A stretch of 64,000 nucleotides of DNA from Lineus longissimus (GCF_910592395.1 NC_088325.1:6477501-6541500), one strand, 5' to 3'. Positions 47,865 to 59,751 are shown, counted from the first letter of the stretch. Notes: generated from the sequence alone by a model not told the origin. Translations and numbers: made by a program.

Positions 47865-48020
47865 AAACCTCTCTATTAAGGACACCCTCCGGACTGAAAA
47901 GTGCTTCTCTTAACAGAGAGGTGTCGTGATTAGAGAGGTCAAATTGAATGGAAACTAACACTTTGGGACCAAACCTCGCGTCCTTAATAGAGAGGTGTCC
48001 GCTAAATGAGGTTTCACTGT
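47865..48020. mobile_element. pogo-like MITE, copy 3, TA-flanked
   Basis: CAGTAAAACCTCTCTATTAA...AATGAGGTTTCACTG, preceded and followed by TA. The best-preserved copy for judging the termini of this family (see 22796-22975). Upstream of the FAM234 start codon. Confidence 0.7.
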
Positions 48021-48640
48021 ACTAAAAACTAGTAAACACTCTTTAATCTGAAATGTCAACTTTGCTTGAAAATTATTTCTAGAAGGTCCTATCGGCTTGT
48101 TTAGAGAGCGCCTTCTAAAGCCTGATCAAGGCGCTAGGCTACCCTACCAAAATATCTGAGTTAGGCCTACCTAAATTTTGCATTTTTCGTTTAACACTTT
48201 CGGTTTCACTCCCATCGACAGTCACTTTATACAGACCGATCCATAACTCCAAAGCATGATGATGTGGCCTAGTATAACTAGGGTATTCAGCCTTTTTGTC
48301 TTATGAATTAATTTTGATATTCTTCTCTACATACATACAGTGTCAGTGACAGTGAATCAGAATGCAATTTGGCACTCATTTTTCGCATCTCATGCATGTA
48401 TGTGGTCTGAGAAGGAATAGCAGCTCTGGCAACACAACTTGTTTTGAATATTTTCTTCAAAATTTGACAAGGAGCTCATCAGAGCAGCCACTGTGGTTGG
48501 GAAGGTCTATCATATCATATTTTTGCCTCCTTTACAAGGCATGGCACTTAATTGTCCCTGTTAGACCAGCGGAAATGTTTACAAATTTAGATATCCACCT
48601 CTTCCTCGAGACTTCTCCAATATTATACCAATATCTCTAA
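48021..48640. other. FAM234 5' flank, nothing recognised
   Basis: No convincing ORF or repeat, apart from the first unit of the 53-bp minisatellite that starts near 48590. Confidence 0.4.
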
Positions 48641-49650
48641 TGGTGTGTTCACACTGGATGCGAATTGAAACCGAATTCCGTAGAGCGCTCTCCGGAATAC
48701 GAATTGATTAATCCAGTTTCAGAACGGTCGCGTCACACTGGCCCGAATACGCATTCAAATTGGTTTAAAACGCGCCACACTCAATGCATACTAACGACGC
48801 GCCATCTATTATTATTATTATTATTATTTATTAACCTCCCATATGGGAGAATAAATTTTACGAGTACAAAACATATAAGTATATAATATCACAGTATCAC
48901 ACAGTCATTATTAACAAGTTAAAATCACGTAAGGTGCTTGACCATTTCCATCTCCCGGCCATGCCTATTGCCAAAGTTCGGGTCAAAGAGGAGTGTCCTC
49001 AGCGAGTCAACACCACCGTCGCTATTAGCGGAGAATCCCGGCCTCGCCCTCGAAAACGAGGCCAAAATCGGGGAAAACCCCGCCGCGACGATGTTGCTGA
49101 CCAGCGTACCTTTGACCAACGAACCGGCGGCAACATACCTTGCCAGGAAATGGAAATGCAAGTCACGTGCAAGGGAGTTGATTTTTCCCTATTCTATGGC
49201 ATAACGAAAAACGATTTGAGTTAATGAGATCATTTAAATACATCAGTTAACTAGTTCGGAGCACTAGTTCCCGCGGTCAAAGGTCACTTTCCATGCGCCG
49301 CGCGCATGCGCAGTGCGATCGAAAACCTTAATTCGTATCAAGCGCGTCACACTTGAAATCTCAATACGGTTTCGTTGATTCGGATTAGCTGATTCGCATT
49401 CAATTCGGTTTAAGAACCGTGTTGGTTAAAGCGGATTGAGATCGGTATGAACCGAATTGAGTGTGACGCCCCAATACGTATCAACGTTTTAATTCGAATT
49501 CAATTCGTGTTAAAACCCCAGTGTGACCACGGCATAATGCATATCCACCCCTTCCTCGAGACCATCCCAATATTATACCAATATCTCTAATGCATATCCA
49601 CCCCTTCCTCGAGACTACCCCAATATCATACCAATATCTCTAATGCATCC
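48590..49650. repeat. 53-bp minisatellite split by a TIR transposon
   Basis: Three units of ATATCCACCCCTTCCTCGAG...CCAATATCTCTAATGC lie at about 48590-48641, 49541-49592 and 49593-49645. A TIR element of about 0.9 kb (48642-49537) sits between units 1 and 2. Its ends are GTGTGTTCACACTGG...GAATTGAAACCGAATTC and the complement GAATTCAATTCGTGTTAAAA...CCAGTGTGACCACGGC. TAATG flanks both sides. It contains (ATT)n at 48808-48830 and no transposase. Confidence 0.7.
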
Positions 49651-51220
49651 TTCAAAGAAAACACTGCGATGTGTACTCGATTATGCATGATTTATTTACA
49701 TCATGGGCAGGCTCTGTTGGCCGATTGGGCAGTTATGCGCAAACCGTACCATCGTCATTTCCGGGACTGAAGATCTGAAGTGTCGTATAGCCGCTACTAT
49801 TGGTTAAAATTTACTTCCACTGATCGGAAATGATGTAGTTTGATCGCATTCTACTTTAAATCCTTTAAAAAGTGGCACTTATTTCTTCAATTGATGACCT
49901 TCATTTGGGCGTGATCGGGATTGTAAAGTCGTTCCATTGTATTACATGTATGTCAGCGCACTTCCTACAGCGGAACAGTCCCGACCATTTCCGAACAAAA
50001 TTTAGGTCTAGGATTGTGCCAAGGTTCAGAATGTTGTGACGGTATGACACTGGCAACTGCTCCAGCCTATAGTCCCCCATTAAGAAGTTGGGCTGGAAGA
50101 TGCGGCGGTACGTTTTGAGTATAGTCATGCGAATGATATGACCGGCGGTTCAAATTGAGTATCGTCTCACACAAGCCGGATTTGACCTGTTAACCCTTTT
50201 AAGGACAAAAGGTATTTTGATGATCACACCGGTCTGACAAAGTTGCGGCACTGAATAATAAAAGGTACAGCGTAGAATCTGGGGAATCCCCTCCGTGTGT
50301 TTCTAAAACATGGACTGGGCCATTTGCTGCAGCCGGAACGAAGTTCTAACGTGTACACTATTGTTCGCACAGATGCGAGATCAGGCCGGCCGTAACGACG
50401 GAATTTGGTTGCTTGCAGCAGTGCGAGATTAGTCCTTTGAAGGGTTAAGCATTAGCATCACCTTCATTGGCTTCAAAGGAAACACTGCGTTGTGCTTAAC
50501 TCACTGCCTATAAAATCATGCTGTGAATCAATTAACGATCCTGCCAAATATGCACGATTTAGATGCGAGCGCAATAGACACCCTGCGAAAATAAATTTCG
50601 GCCATTTTGAAACGACCCTTTTCACCACTTTTAACAGGCAACGTTTGTTTACCATCATAGAAATAAAGATATACAAGCTTATTTAAGCAATTTACTTCCA
50701 AGTCGTCCATGCCTTTCAATATTTATGATATTTTGAATGCCTTTGGTGATGTTTTGATTTAAAACATGGCTTTTATCTCATAAGTAAACTTACGCTGCCT
50801 GTGAAAAGATGGCCGAAATCTATTTTCGCATACGGTCTTCGCAGTGTTTTCTTTGAAGGTGACATGGGAACAAATTTACAATCCCCGTTCACAGCCTAAA
50901 AAAGGTTATTGGTTGACTTTAGAAGTGCCACTGTTCAATGGAATTTATAGTTCAATGTGATCAAAAATATGTCATTTCCGATCGGACGGGGATTGTAAAT
51001 TTTAGCCGTGACATGCATTTAACAGGTCATATCCGGTATGTGCGAGACTATACTCAAATTGTACGGTTAAAATTTACAATCCCCGATCGGAAATGACGTA
51101 GTTTGATTTGATCGCATTCAACTACCCATTGAACAGTGGACTGAGTGGTGCTTCGTTAGTCAACCGAGGACCTTTTTATGGGGTGTGATCGGGGATTGTA
51201 AACTCGTTCCAATTGTACCG
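49650..51220. repeat. Cluster of inverted dispersed repeats
   Basis: Three copies of a module with ends TTTACAATCCCCGATC and inner GATCGGAAATGACGTAGTTT: 49805-49935 (plus), 50876-51005 (inverted), 51063-51215 (plus). The word CTTCAAAG(A/G)AAACACTGCG occurs at about 49650 and 50472 (plus) and 50836-50860 (inverted). A related module is at 17940-18075. No gene. Confidence 0.6.
50194..50444. mobile_element. piggyBac-like MITE, second family
   Basis: 251 bp flanked by TTAA (50190-50193, 50445-50448). Inner ends CCCTTTTAAGGACAAAA and, reversed, CCCTTCAAAGGACTAAT. Same target and CCC start as 21880-22163, but a different interior. No ORF. Confidence 0.65.
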
Positions 51221-52130
51221 CTGCAACTTCCCGACCAACTTCTTGAGTCTGGTATTAAAATTACGCTTCCTCTGATTTAATTGGATAATTGACAGGTCCT
51301 GCACTGGCACTGATTGACAGGTCACATGCTGTCAAAATCACAAAAATATTTCCTCCATATGTCAACTTACCAGAGCCACTGGTCAGACTCTACGCATTTT
51401 ACAGCCATTTAAAAGGGTTCACTGGGTTATCTACTTCATATGTTTTCCTTCCAATTGATTGACTAAAGTTAAATGCGGATAAATCATGAGTTTATTAGGT
51501 CATTTGTGGTCCAAAGGGCAAAATCTGCAATCGAGGAAAGCCATCTTGCGACTCATTGGTAATTTTAATATATATTATATGTTTATTTAGTTAAATAATG
51601 ATGATTTATGATTCAGAAAAAAATCGCTTGAAGTATATAAACTTATCTCTTGGTCAATTAGTATTTCATTGCTTAGATTTTGTACTTTTTAATATCAAGA
51701 ATGCAGTATTATAAAATATTATCAATCAATTCAGACCCAATTAAAGGGACTAGTTTGATCAATTATCACCAGATGGCATAGCCTAGTACCATTAAGCCCC
51801 GAGTGATGGCGCTAAGGCAATTCTACAGGCCACGTACCTATAATAAAGTTTTAAGCCGTTTTCTCTTTAAAACGGTGCTTTCTCCATGCTCATAACTTTT
51901 TCCGAGACGTAATCCGGGAGGAACACTTTCAAAGCCAAATAGACCTATCCTAGCCTGTCAAACCCTGAAATTTTCGTTGTAAGCATGATAATTTCAGGGT
52001 TTGGGGGGTCTGAAATTAGGGTGGGTTGACGGCTTTTAACCCGCGAGTCAGCTTTTTCACCACTAAGGGTTGAATGGAGCCTCAAAATCACATAAGTAAG
52101 CCAATTCGATTGAAACTTCGGATGAATCTG
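51221..52130. other. Intergenic, A/T-rich, nothing recognised
   Basis: No gene. A small perfect stem CCCTGAAATT...AATTTCAGGG is at 51964-52000. Confidence 0.4.
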
Positions 52131-52136
52131 CGCATT

Positions 52137-52309
52137 TGATAGGACACTAGTTTCGTCTCGGATGAATCTGCATATCTTGATAAGACCCTAGAGATAGTGA
52201 GAAAGACGGAAGATCTAACAAATCAAGTTGGCTGTTTATTAGTTATTATATATAAGTACAGAGGGCGCTGTGTGTGAACACAGGCGATTGATACATTAAT
52301 ATCGTAACA
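52137..52309 (-). repeat. Probable 3' LTR of a Gypsy element
   Basis: On the minus strand a polypurine tract AAAAGGGGA (52310-52318) is followed directly by TGTTACGATATTAATG, the expected PPT/LTR junction. An AATAAA-like signal and TATATAA follow inside. The distal end (52137) is a guess based on a CA dinucleotide. No matching 5' LTR is seen in the window. Confidence 0.5.
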
Positions 52310-53690
52310 TCCCCTTTTGTTTATATATAGAACAATATTACAATGAGTAAAGCTTCGGAGCTTTTTAACTGAAAAAAGTCCAATAAAATTCTGTAATAAA
52401 AGTTATGCAATTTACATGTGATTACTCTAAAAGAAAGGAATGGAATTTCGCTGAATTTTTGCGTTCTTGTATTGTAAATTACTTTATATCAAGTGAATCC
52501 TGAAAGTGAAATGTTATTACAATCAATTTATAAACACATCTTTTGGCGATAGACCTTTGACCTTAATGTTTGATGAGTTACTAAACTATAATACTAAACT
52601 ATAATGTGCGGCGGATACTTTCACTATGCGGATCTAAGTCACTGAATTACACTATGCGGTTGTGTGAGTCTATAAATCCAGTTTGTCAGGCGGTTTGACA
52701 GAGCGTCCTGCGCGTGTTTGATAGAGCGCTGGTGGCTCAGGCGGTTTGATAGTTTCTGGAGTGTCCTTGGAGTTCGAGCTGTTGTCATTAGTGTACGGAG
52801 TGTTGTCTCTCACGGCTCCATTGCTGCGTTGGGGCGTAGCTGTCGGGCAGTTGTTATCTCGAGATGGAGTCATTGGACGGTCCTGATGATGATTCTCGGA
52901 CGTTGTGGTACATTGGCACTTCCGTGGCGTCACAATCCCGTTCGAGTGTAGGACATAGAAATCTGTGGTTTCTTCTTACTTTCATGCCATCGTCGAGCGT
53001 TACTTCGTAAGATCGTATACCCGCATGTTTTTGTATTTGACCTTTTTGCCATTGTTTTTGAAATGGTCTGATTGATTGGACACGGACGTTTTCACCAACC
53101 CGCAAGCGCGCTAGATCTTTGGAATTCTTGTTGAAGTTTCGGACTTGCTTGGCAGTTTTCTTGGCTTTTCATTTCTTGACATCTGTTTGCGTGATTGGCT
53201 TTAGCTGCGACTTCACCAATGGAAGCTGTGTCCTTGTTCGTCTACTGAAAAGTGTCTGAGCTGGAGAACTGTTCATTCCTTCTGTTGGCGTATTCCTTAT
53301 TTGGAGAAGTGCGAGATGGCGATCTGTTCCTGCTTCGATCGATTTCTTGATCAATCGTTTGGCGATTTTGACAGTGCTTTCAACTTTACCATTGGATTGC
53401 GAGTGTCCTGGCGAAATGGTGGTATGCTTAAAACCATAGGTTTTGGCAAAGTTTGCAAATTCTCTGGCGTTGTACGGAATATTATCGGAGATACTTCCTC
53501 AGCGATTCCATGACGTGCGAAGTGAATCTTCATTTTCTCAATCACCTCCGGGGCAGACTTGGTTTCCAACTGATCAAGTTCGAAAAAGTCACTGTAGTAT
53601 CAACTGTTACTAGGAAATCCTCTTGGTTGACTGAAAATAGATCGGTTCCTATTTTTGTCCATGGAAGGTCTGGTATTTAGGCAGCATTTT
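52310..53690 (-). pseudogene. Gypsy pol C-terminus (integrase), decayed
   Basis: Minus-strand, frame-shifted pieces of a Gypsy integrase: IHFARHGIAEEVSP (53351-53569), HLALLQIRNTPTEGMNSSPA (53169-53354), LRVGENVRVQ...WQKGQI (52854-53105), and the C-terminal tail with YQTRAGRSVKPPDKLDL and a stop at 52670. The order is that of an integrase core plus its chromodomain-less tail. RT and gag are absent here, because a minisatellite starts at about 53700. It could be the lost 3' part of an element like the one at 2590-4438, but nothing links them directly. Confidence 0.8.
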
Positions 53691-53714
53691 AGTGCCACTA
53701 AAGAAGAAGAAAAA

Positions 53715-54165
53715 AGAAAACATTTCTCGTAATAACGACTTTTAATCTCGTAATAATGACTTTTAATCTCGTAATAACGCCTTTCTTTCTCGTTATAACG
53801 ACTTTTAATCTCGTAATAACGACTTTATTTCTCGTAATAACGACTTTCTTTCTCGTAATAACGACTTTCATTCTCGTAATAACGACTTTTAATCTCGTTA
53901 TAACTACTTTTAATCTCGTTATAACGACTTTATTTCTCGTAATAACGACTTTAAACTCGTAATAACGACTTTCGTTCTCGTAATAACGACTTTATTTCTC
54001 GTAATAACGACTTTATTTCTCGTAATAACGACTTTCATTCTCGTTATAACGGCTTTTAATCTCGTTATAACGACTTTTAATCTCGTTATAACGACTTTAT
54101 TCTCGTAATAATGACTTTAAACTCGTAATAACGACTTTCTTTCTCGTAATAACGACTTTTGAGAA
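53715..54165 (+). repeat. Minisatellite, 20-bp unit CTCGTAATAACGACTTTNNT
   Basis: About 22 tandem copies of a 20-bp unit, CTCGTAATAACGACTTT plus 3 variable bases. Some units carry GTTATAACG in place of GTAATAACG. It stays open in one plus frame (LVITTF repeats), because a 20-bp unit cycles frames and stops are avoided only in part; I do not regard it as coding. The array ends in an inverted unit (AAAGTCGTTATTAG). Confidence 0.9.
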
Positions 54166-54204
54166 AGAAAGTCGTTATTAGTTATTAGTTAAGTTATTAG
54201 TTAA

Positions 54205-54226
54205 GTTATCGGCGGCCGCCGATAAC
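54205..54226. other. Perfect 22-bp GC-rich palindrome
   Basis: GTTATCGGCGG is followed by its exact complement CCGCCGATAAC. It lies just after the minisatellite and a TTATTAGTTAAG direct repeat. It could be the junction of a rearrangement or a cruciform. No gene context. Confidence 0.6.
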
Positions 54227-54229
54227 TCC

Positions 54230-56072
54230 CGCCTTGCCCGCCAGGTAATCTTTCGGACGCACCATCATAAACGGGTGGCCAATCAAATTTCTCGACACAA
54301 AGTAATTGAATGACGGCCTGAATTGATAGCGCCAACCTTCGGATCAGGTTACCCTTCCCCTAGGAGAAGGCTATCGCCGATGTGTAGGAGATAGAGGGGT
54401 TAGAATTTCTGTTAATGGCTGCATCATTGGACCACGAATGGGAGCTCTGTACAGGAGCACAATCATAATGTACACGTAAATCTTGAACCGTTGGATTTAG
54501 GCCCTATATAAATGTATAACCAACAGATAGAAACATGGTGCCTCTCATCCTGACGTAATCGGTGGTTCCAAATATACTCTAGGAGTATCAAAAACCGGTA
54601 TATCAGGCTGGGTGCCTCTGGGTGAGATAAGCATGTTTCAAAAGCCTCCTTTTGATATGTTTTAGGAAATGACATTTTAAATTGGTTTCTATGCAAATCA
54701 ATGCAAATCAAGGCAAAATACATAAAAAAGTCATTTCCAACCATGCCACTTAAAAACTATAACAATAAAAACTTCGTCCTAAACACTATGTTCTAGCTGC
54801 GCTACTGTTTTAGCACTCGTAGCCATAGCAGAAACTTATCGTTACGGCGTTAGCTGTCAAGCATTCTTCAGTTAGTACATGGTAAATTGGCATTACAATA
54901 CCATTAATATAGAAATGTTTACTTAACTCCATACCGTGTGCATATATCACAGGCCCTATTCCCCTTCAGGGATAATCCTTTTTCTGTTGAAACCAGGGTC
55001 AGAAACAGGCCTCAACTTTATTTTCTAACCAGAAAATACAAGCGTTTTATAAAGGGTGAATTTTCCCTAACTTGGAGTGAATTTCGCTGTGTCTTCCTGA
55101 GGTGGACTATTGTCTTCTTGATCTTCCTTCCGAGATGAAAATCGTGGATTAGCGTGGGGGATACGATACGACAGAGCATTAGCTGAGTAACGGCCTTCGA
55201 GATATAGAAGCTAGGATTATTGGTAAGAAACCCGTTTCCATATTACATGTATTAATCCTATCACTTGTCGTACCGGACGACTGACATTAGTACCCCGGTC
55301 GCATTGGACAGGCCTCGTCCTATTCCGAGATCCAATATGATGACGCAATGGACTGCACAGGGAATCTAGACATTCTCCTCAGTCGACTGTTCACAAACAC
55401 TTGTCAAGACTGGTACATGGGGTACCAGTCATGACCACACTCTTAGATATAAAGGCTAGAGCATTTGAAAAAAACTTAAATCGGCCAACACAAATACACT
55501 GTATGCAGCCGATAGAGGTTTTTCAGCAAAATTATCAAAAACGACTTCATTTGTGGCTCATCATTTTACAGATGAGAATGAAACACTACGATGTGCATCA
55601 GTTTTTTTCAGAAGCTCAAAAAGCTTTAATACTATAGAGTGCAGTGTCAGTTTGGATGATGTAAAAGATTTAGTTCTTTCTTGGTCGCCGGGTCATGTTA
55701 GCCAAATTTGCGGACCATGTCGACTTTAAAAATCGTACAATCATTTTGTTTCAAGCGACAGGGGGAGAGAGAGTTTATGGTCGGTAACCAAAGTTTAGTT
55801 GCCTGTTGCCGCCTGTTGTTGGGATACTTTCTTCTTCTACACCGGTAACAACGGGCATGACAGGCGTCGAAAATCGAGGAAAAGGAAATCCGCGGAGGAA
55901 GAAAAGCGGCCTGATCACCATGACTAGTTAGACAGCTGCGCTATGTGGCGGCCAATGTTTGAAATATATATTATTTTGTATACTCTTTCATTGGAGGAGG
56001 TACGTCAATTTTTTTCGAGGTGGCATTGTTTCTTTGAACACATGGTAATGTTATGTGTTTCCTTTGATACAG
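54230..56072. other. Upstream flank of the Cys-rich membrane-protein gene
   Basis: Holds a dispersed repeat at 54255-54355 (AAACGGGTGG...ACAAAGTAATTGAATGACGG) shared with 14090-14195, then nothing recognisable. An acceptor (TTTGATACAG, ending 56072) just before the coding exon implies at least one upstream non-coding exon. Confidence 0.45.
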
Positions 56073-56082
56073 ATGCAACAAG

Positions 56083-56891
56083 ATGTCCCACGGCACAGAC
56101 TACGTCTCCGATCTATTTTGCTGTTGCTGCAAATGTGACTGCGACTGCTCTTGCGCGAAGTTGTGTCGCTGTTGTCCGGATTGCTTCAAGTGTTGTGAAT
56201 GCTGCGACTCCGGACCGTCATATTGGAAGTTTTATCAGAAGCTCCGTAGATGGCGCAACTGTAGTTTTGGATGGTTTTTCGCCGGTGCCCTGTGTTTACT
56301 GATTGGAGTACCCACGTTAATTAACACCTTATGGGCGTATGAATTAAAGGATATCGCCCCGCTGTATTAGTAAGTTCGCTGTCACTGAATATAGACACAG
56401 GGTGGACAATAATTAATTAATTAATTAAGATGTCCTCATAAATGTAAGGAATTATCACATCTACTTCTTCTTAGTTCTCGTCTACCACTGTCTCAGCTTG
56501 CACGTAGTTTAAACTTCCTCTGTTTAATTTCAGCGGCATTTGCATCGCGGGGATTGTGTTGACATCACTCGGGGGCTTCTTCTTGCTCTTCTCTCTGTTC
56601 TTTCTCATTGCCGTGTGCTGCTCCTCCAACAAGGTGAGGCGACAACCCGCCACTACCCTATGGTCAGACTACGACTCTAGTGCTACGGCCGCCAGGAGAA
56701 ATAACCAGGTTCAACCACGGCAACAACAACCACAACAAGCAACGGTCGTCATCATCAACAACCAGCCGGGTTACCAAGGACAACCGATACAGCAGCAACA
56801 ACCGAATTATAACCAGCAGCCTCCAGATTATAACCAGTCAACCGCAAATGAATATAATTCGTACCCGCCCCCACCACCGGTGAGATATTAG
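56083..56891 (+). CDS. Cysteine-rich two-pass membrane protein
   Basis: Two coding exons, 56083-56369 and 56534-56891, joined by a GTAAGT donor and a TTTAATTTCAG acceptor with the split Tyr codon TA|C (645 nt, 214 aa). The N-terminus (residues 12-42) is extraordinarily Cys-rich (CCCCKCDCDCSCAKLCRCC then CPDCFKCCECC), suggesting palmitoylation or metal binding. Two hydrophobic helices follow (about 62-86, FGWFFAGALCLLIGVPTLIN; and about 98-122, IVLTSLGGFFLLFSLFFLIA). The tail is Gln/Asn/Pro-rich with YNQ repeats and ends PPPPPVRY, a possible WW- or SH3-binding end. ATG 56083 is the first Met in this frame after the acceptor. I do not recognise a named family. Function unknown. Confidence 0.82.
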
Positions 56892-57693
56892 ACCAAGACA
56901 AAAGCGGTTGGGCCAGGCGACGATCCTCAAGTCAATGATAAAAAATCGTTTATCGATTTTTACGTATCGTCTTCACAAATTTTAGCATAGTGGGGGGGGG
57001 GGGGGCGGGTGCCAAGATGGCCATCATTTCTAAATCTGCCGATAGAGAGACCAACACTGTCATTAGGCAGCTGGGTTCGGGCAAACAGCTGACGCTCGCT
57101 TATGATTTTTGTATTACAAAAATTGAAAAATGACCTCAAGGGGGCCACCTTAACCCCATACGGATACTGGAAGTTGAGAGATTTTTGCCGCATTTAGTGT
57201 ACGTGCGTACACTGGGATGTTTAGCCGCTGAAAGTCTTGAATTGCTGGACGTTGACGCTGGACTTTACTTTCCTTTTTTTCGTGTGGTCTTGTGGTAAAA
57301 TAATCGGTAGATCTAACCCTACACTCTGAAAAAAAAATATTTTTTAGCTTCTGAAACCTATCTGATGTTTTTTGACCAACCTAAATAGGCAGCCCGAAGA
57401 GGGTATTTTTGAAAAATGAAAAACCCCAAATGGTTTTTGAGATTTCACTCCGCTGATCCTCCACAAGCTGCATATTTGTGTTGGCCGAAAAACCACTAAA
57501 CATGTTAAAGTTTTTCAAAAGCTGAAAAACCTTTACCTCTAAATTATAGTGTAACTAATGAACTTGTCAATTGCTTGTTAATAATGTAAATAAACTCAAT
57601 CAGGTGAACGGCTAATTTTTATGATAACGTAAACTTCAGAAATAAGAATCAGTTATTGAAGTGGCATTTTCAGAGGGGGTGAAAGACACTATA
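56892..57693. other. 3' flank of the Cys-rich gene
   Basis: Probable 3' UTR. A poly-G run of about 15 is at 56992-57006. An AATAAA is at 57588-57593 (GTAAATAAACTC). No other gene. Confidence 0.45.
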
Positions 57694-58267
57694 CAGAGTG
57701 GCTCAATAAGAATGTTACACTTACAAAATGTTTGATATCTATTATAATTTTGGCATTTACCTCAAGCATACACATGTGCTTGAAGAGAAAGCTGTCTCGA
57801 TTAATTTGACACCAGCAGATTCAAAATCCTTCCATGGTTGACTGCGCAGGATAGATATTGACTCGTGTGAAATTTGACTTGCGTCAACCTTTCAGTGGTT
57901 GAACAGGGTAAAGGACAAAGAAGAGGCAATCTTTGACATTTTAAATTTTCTTCACAGTTGAAGATTGACATTAACAGATTCATTTTGTAATTTTCCTATT
58001 TGCGTTTAACTGTGAATAAAATTACATGCTTGGAATGCTTCCTCTTTGTCCTGTTGAACCACTGAGTAGTTGGAGCAAGTGAGATTTCACATGAGTCAAT
58101 AAAATCTGTCCTGTGCAGTCAACCATTGAAGGATTATGATTCTGCTGGCGTCAACTTAATCGAGAGAGCTTGCTCTTCAAGTACATATATATGTTTGAGG
58201 GTAAATGCCACAACAATAAAAGATATTAACCATTTTGTAAGTGTAACATTTTTATTGAGCTACTCTG
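57694..58267. mobile_element. 574-bp fold-back MITE, TA-flanked
   Basis: Two arms of about 235 bp in inverted orientation (57694-57930 and 58035-58267) around a loop of about 100 bp. Ends CAGAGTGGCTCAATAAGAAT and the complement ATTGAGCTACTCTG. TA lies on both sides (57692-57693, 58268-58269), suiting a Tc1/mariner-type origin. No ORF spans it. Confidence 0.85.
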
Positions 58268-58960
58268 TACAGAAGGAGAACCAAAAATAAACTTTCACCA
58301 AAAATAAGAATGTTATTCATGTACCACAAGGAGGAAACAAGAAAAAACGTATAAGTGAAGTTGATGCAGCGCGTGAAGAGGTTAAAAACCATAGAACTCA
58401 TCCTGAAACTCTTCACTGGAGAATGAACCAACGTCGTTACGTGTTGTGCTTTATAATCATATCCTGAAGTCCTAAGCCTTTGATGATAATGCCACTAATA
58501 GGAATCGGGTGTCGCTAACTACAATGGCCATGATGGAATTCGTCTGGTGAGTGTAAGCGTTCGGGGCCTTTATATTCATCTTGCTACTGCTGTTGTGGTG
58601 AACAAAGTGCCGCTGTCGTTTATTGACTGAATGGCTCCGGTTGGAGGTCACGATATAGGAGTGTGAGGTCGGATGATAACCTTTGGTGATATCAGATAAT
58701 CAATCCAGACTTTTAACTTGTTATTTTTTAAACTTATTGACATCCATTGTAATCATGACATATCCTGGTAATTCACATTACCAGATTGGGGCTTAACTCG
58801 ACGTACTTCCTGCGTGTACATTTTAAATAAACTTAAAATCAAAGTCAAAACTTCGATTCTATTGTTTTTTATTTCGCTTATCATATCGGCCACTACAGCA
58901 TTTCAGACACACAGGTGTACCCAGTATTTCCAGAAAGGTAACCGTTTTCAAAAATTAAAT

Positions 58961-59719
58961 GGTCCAAAGACCATGTGTTCACCTGTTGTCCAAGGTCATA
59001 AAGGAGAGATGTATCCATGGAAAACATCATCTTTGATGTGTGGGTTCAGGGGTACATTTGTACCAAGTTTTGGGTCTGTAGCTAAAGCGGTGACAAAACG
59101 TGCCACAACTGCTGGACGGCCATGCCGTCGGCACACTTTGACCTGTCCCCTTACCAGTAGTACCCACTATAAAAATTTCAGCCAGCTGCGACCATTATCA
59201 GAGGAGTTATCACACTTTTTGTGTTTTCACAAACTGCCCCCTGGTAGCCAAACGAGGAACGATATAGGGCCGCGATTCGGCAGTTCCCCTTACCTAGGGG
59301 TACATTTGTAGATAGTTTGGGGTCCGTAGCTAAAGCGGTAACAAAACGTGCCACCATTGTCGAATGGTGATGCCGACAACACACATTCACCTCTGTGACC
59401 TTGTAAAATAGGTCAAATCAAAACCCGTATGATATGTGATGTCCCCTTACTATGAGTACCTACCATAAAACAATTTAGCGAGTTTTGACCGCTGTTACGG
59501 GAGTTATTGCATTTTTTGTGTTTTTGTCAAAAGACCCCTGCAGACCAAACCGGGAATCATAAGGGGTAGCGATTTGTCTCCAAGTAGCGGTCAACCAGGG
59601 GTGTATATATGACCCAAGTTTAACTTCAGTAGCTTAAGCGGTTTGGAAACGTGCTACCCATGTCGAACGCCGGACGACAAAGGACGACGACACGCTATGA
59701 TAAAGGTTCGTAGGTGAGC
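58961..59719. repeat. Tandem-repeat transposon-like element, copy C
   Basis: Third member of the family at 11948 and 41670. Start GGTCCAAAGACCATGTGTTC then ACC; two to three diverged units (CCTCTGTGACCTTG, AAACGTGCCAC, GGCCAAGTTTTGG-like); end CGACGACACG...GGTGAGC. A poly-C run of about 14 follows at 59738-59751. Confidence 0.7.
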
Positions 59720-59751
59720 CAAAACCCAGCTCAATGCCCCCCCCCCCCCCC

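Noticed and set aside
48925-49224. Overlapping ORFs of 78-96 codons
   Set aside because: They lie inside a non-autonomous TIR element, on both strands of the same G/C-rich stretch, without motifs.
53756-53962. Repeated LVITTF peptide ORF
   Set aside because: It is a by-product of translating the 20-bp minisatellite; no start, domain or flanking gene supports it.
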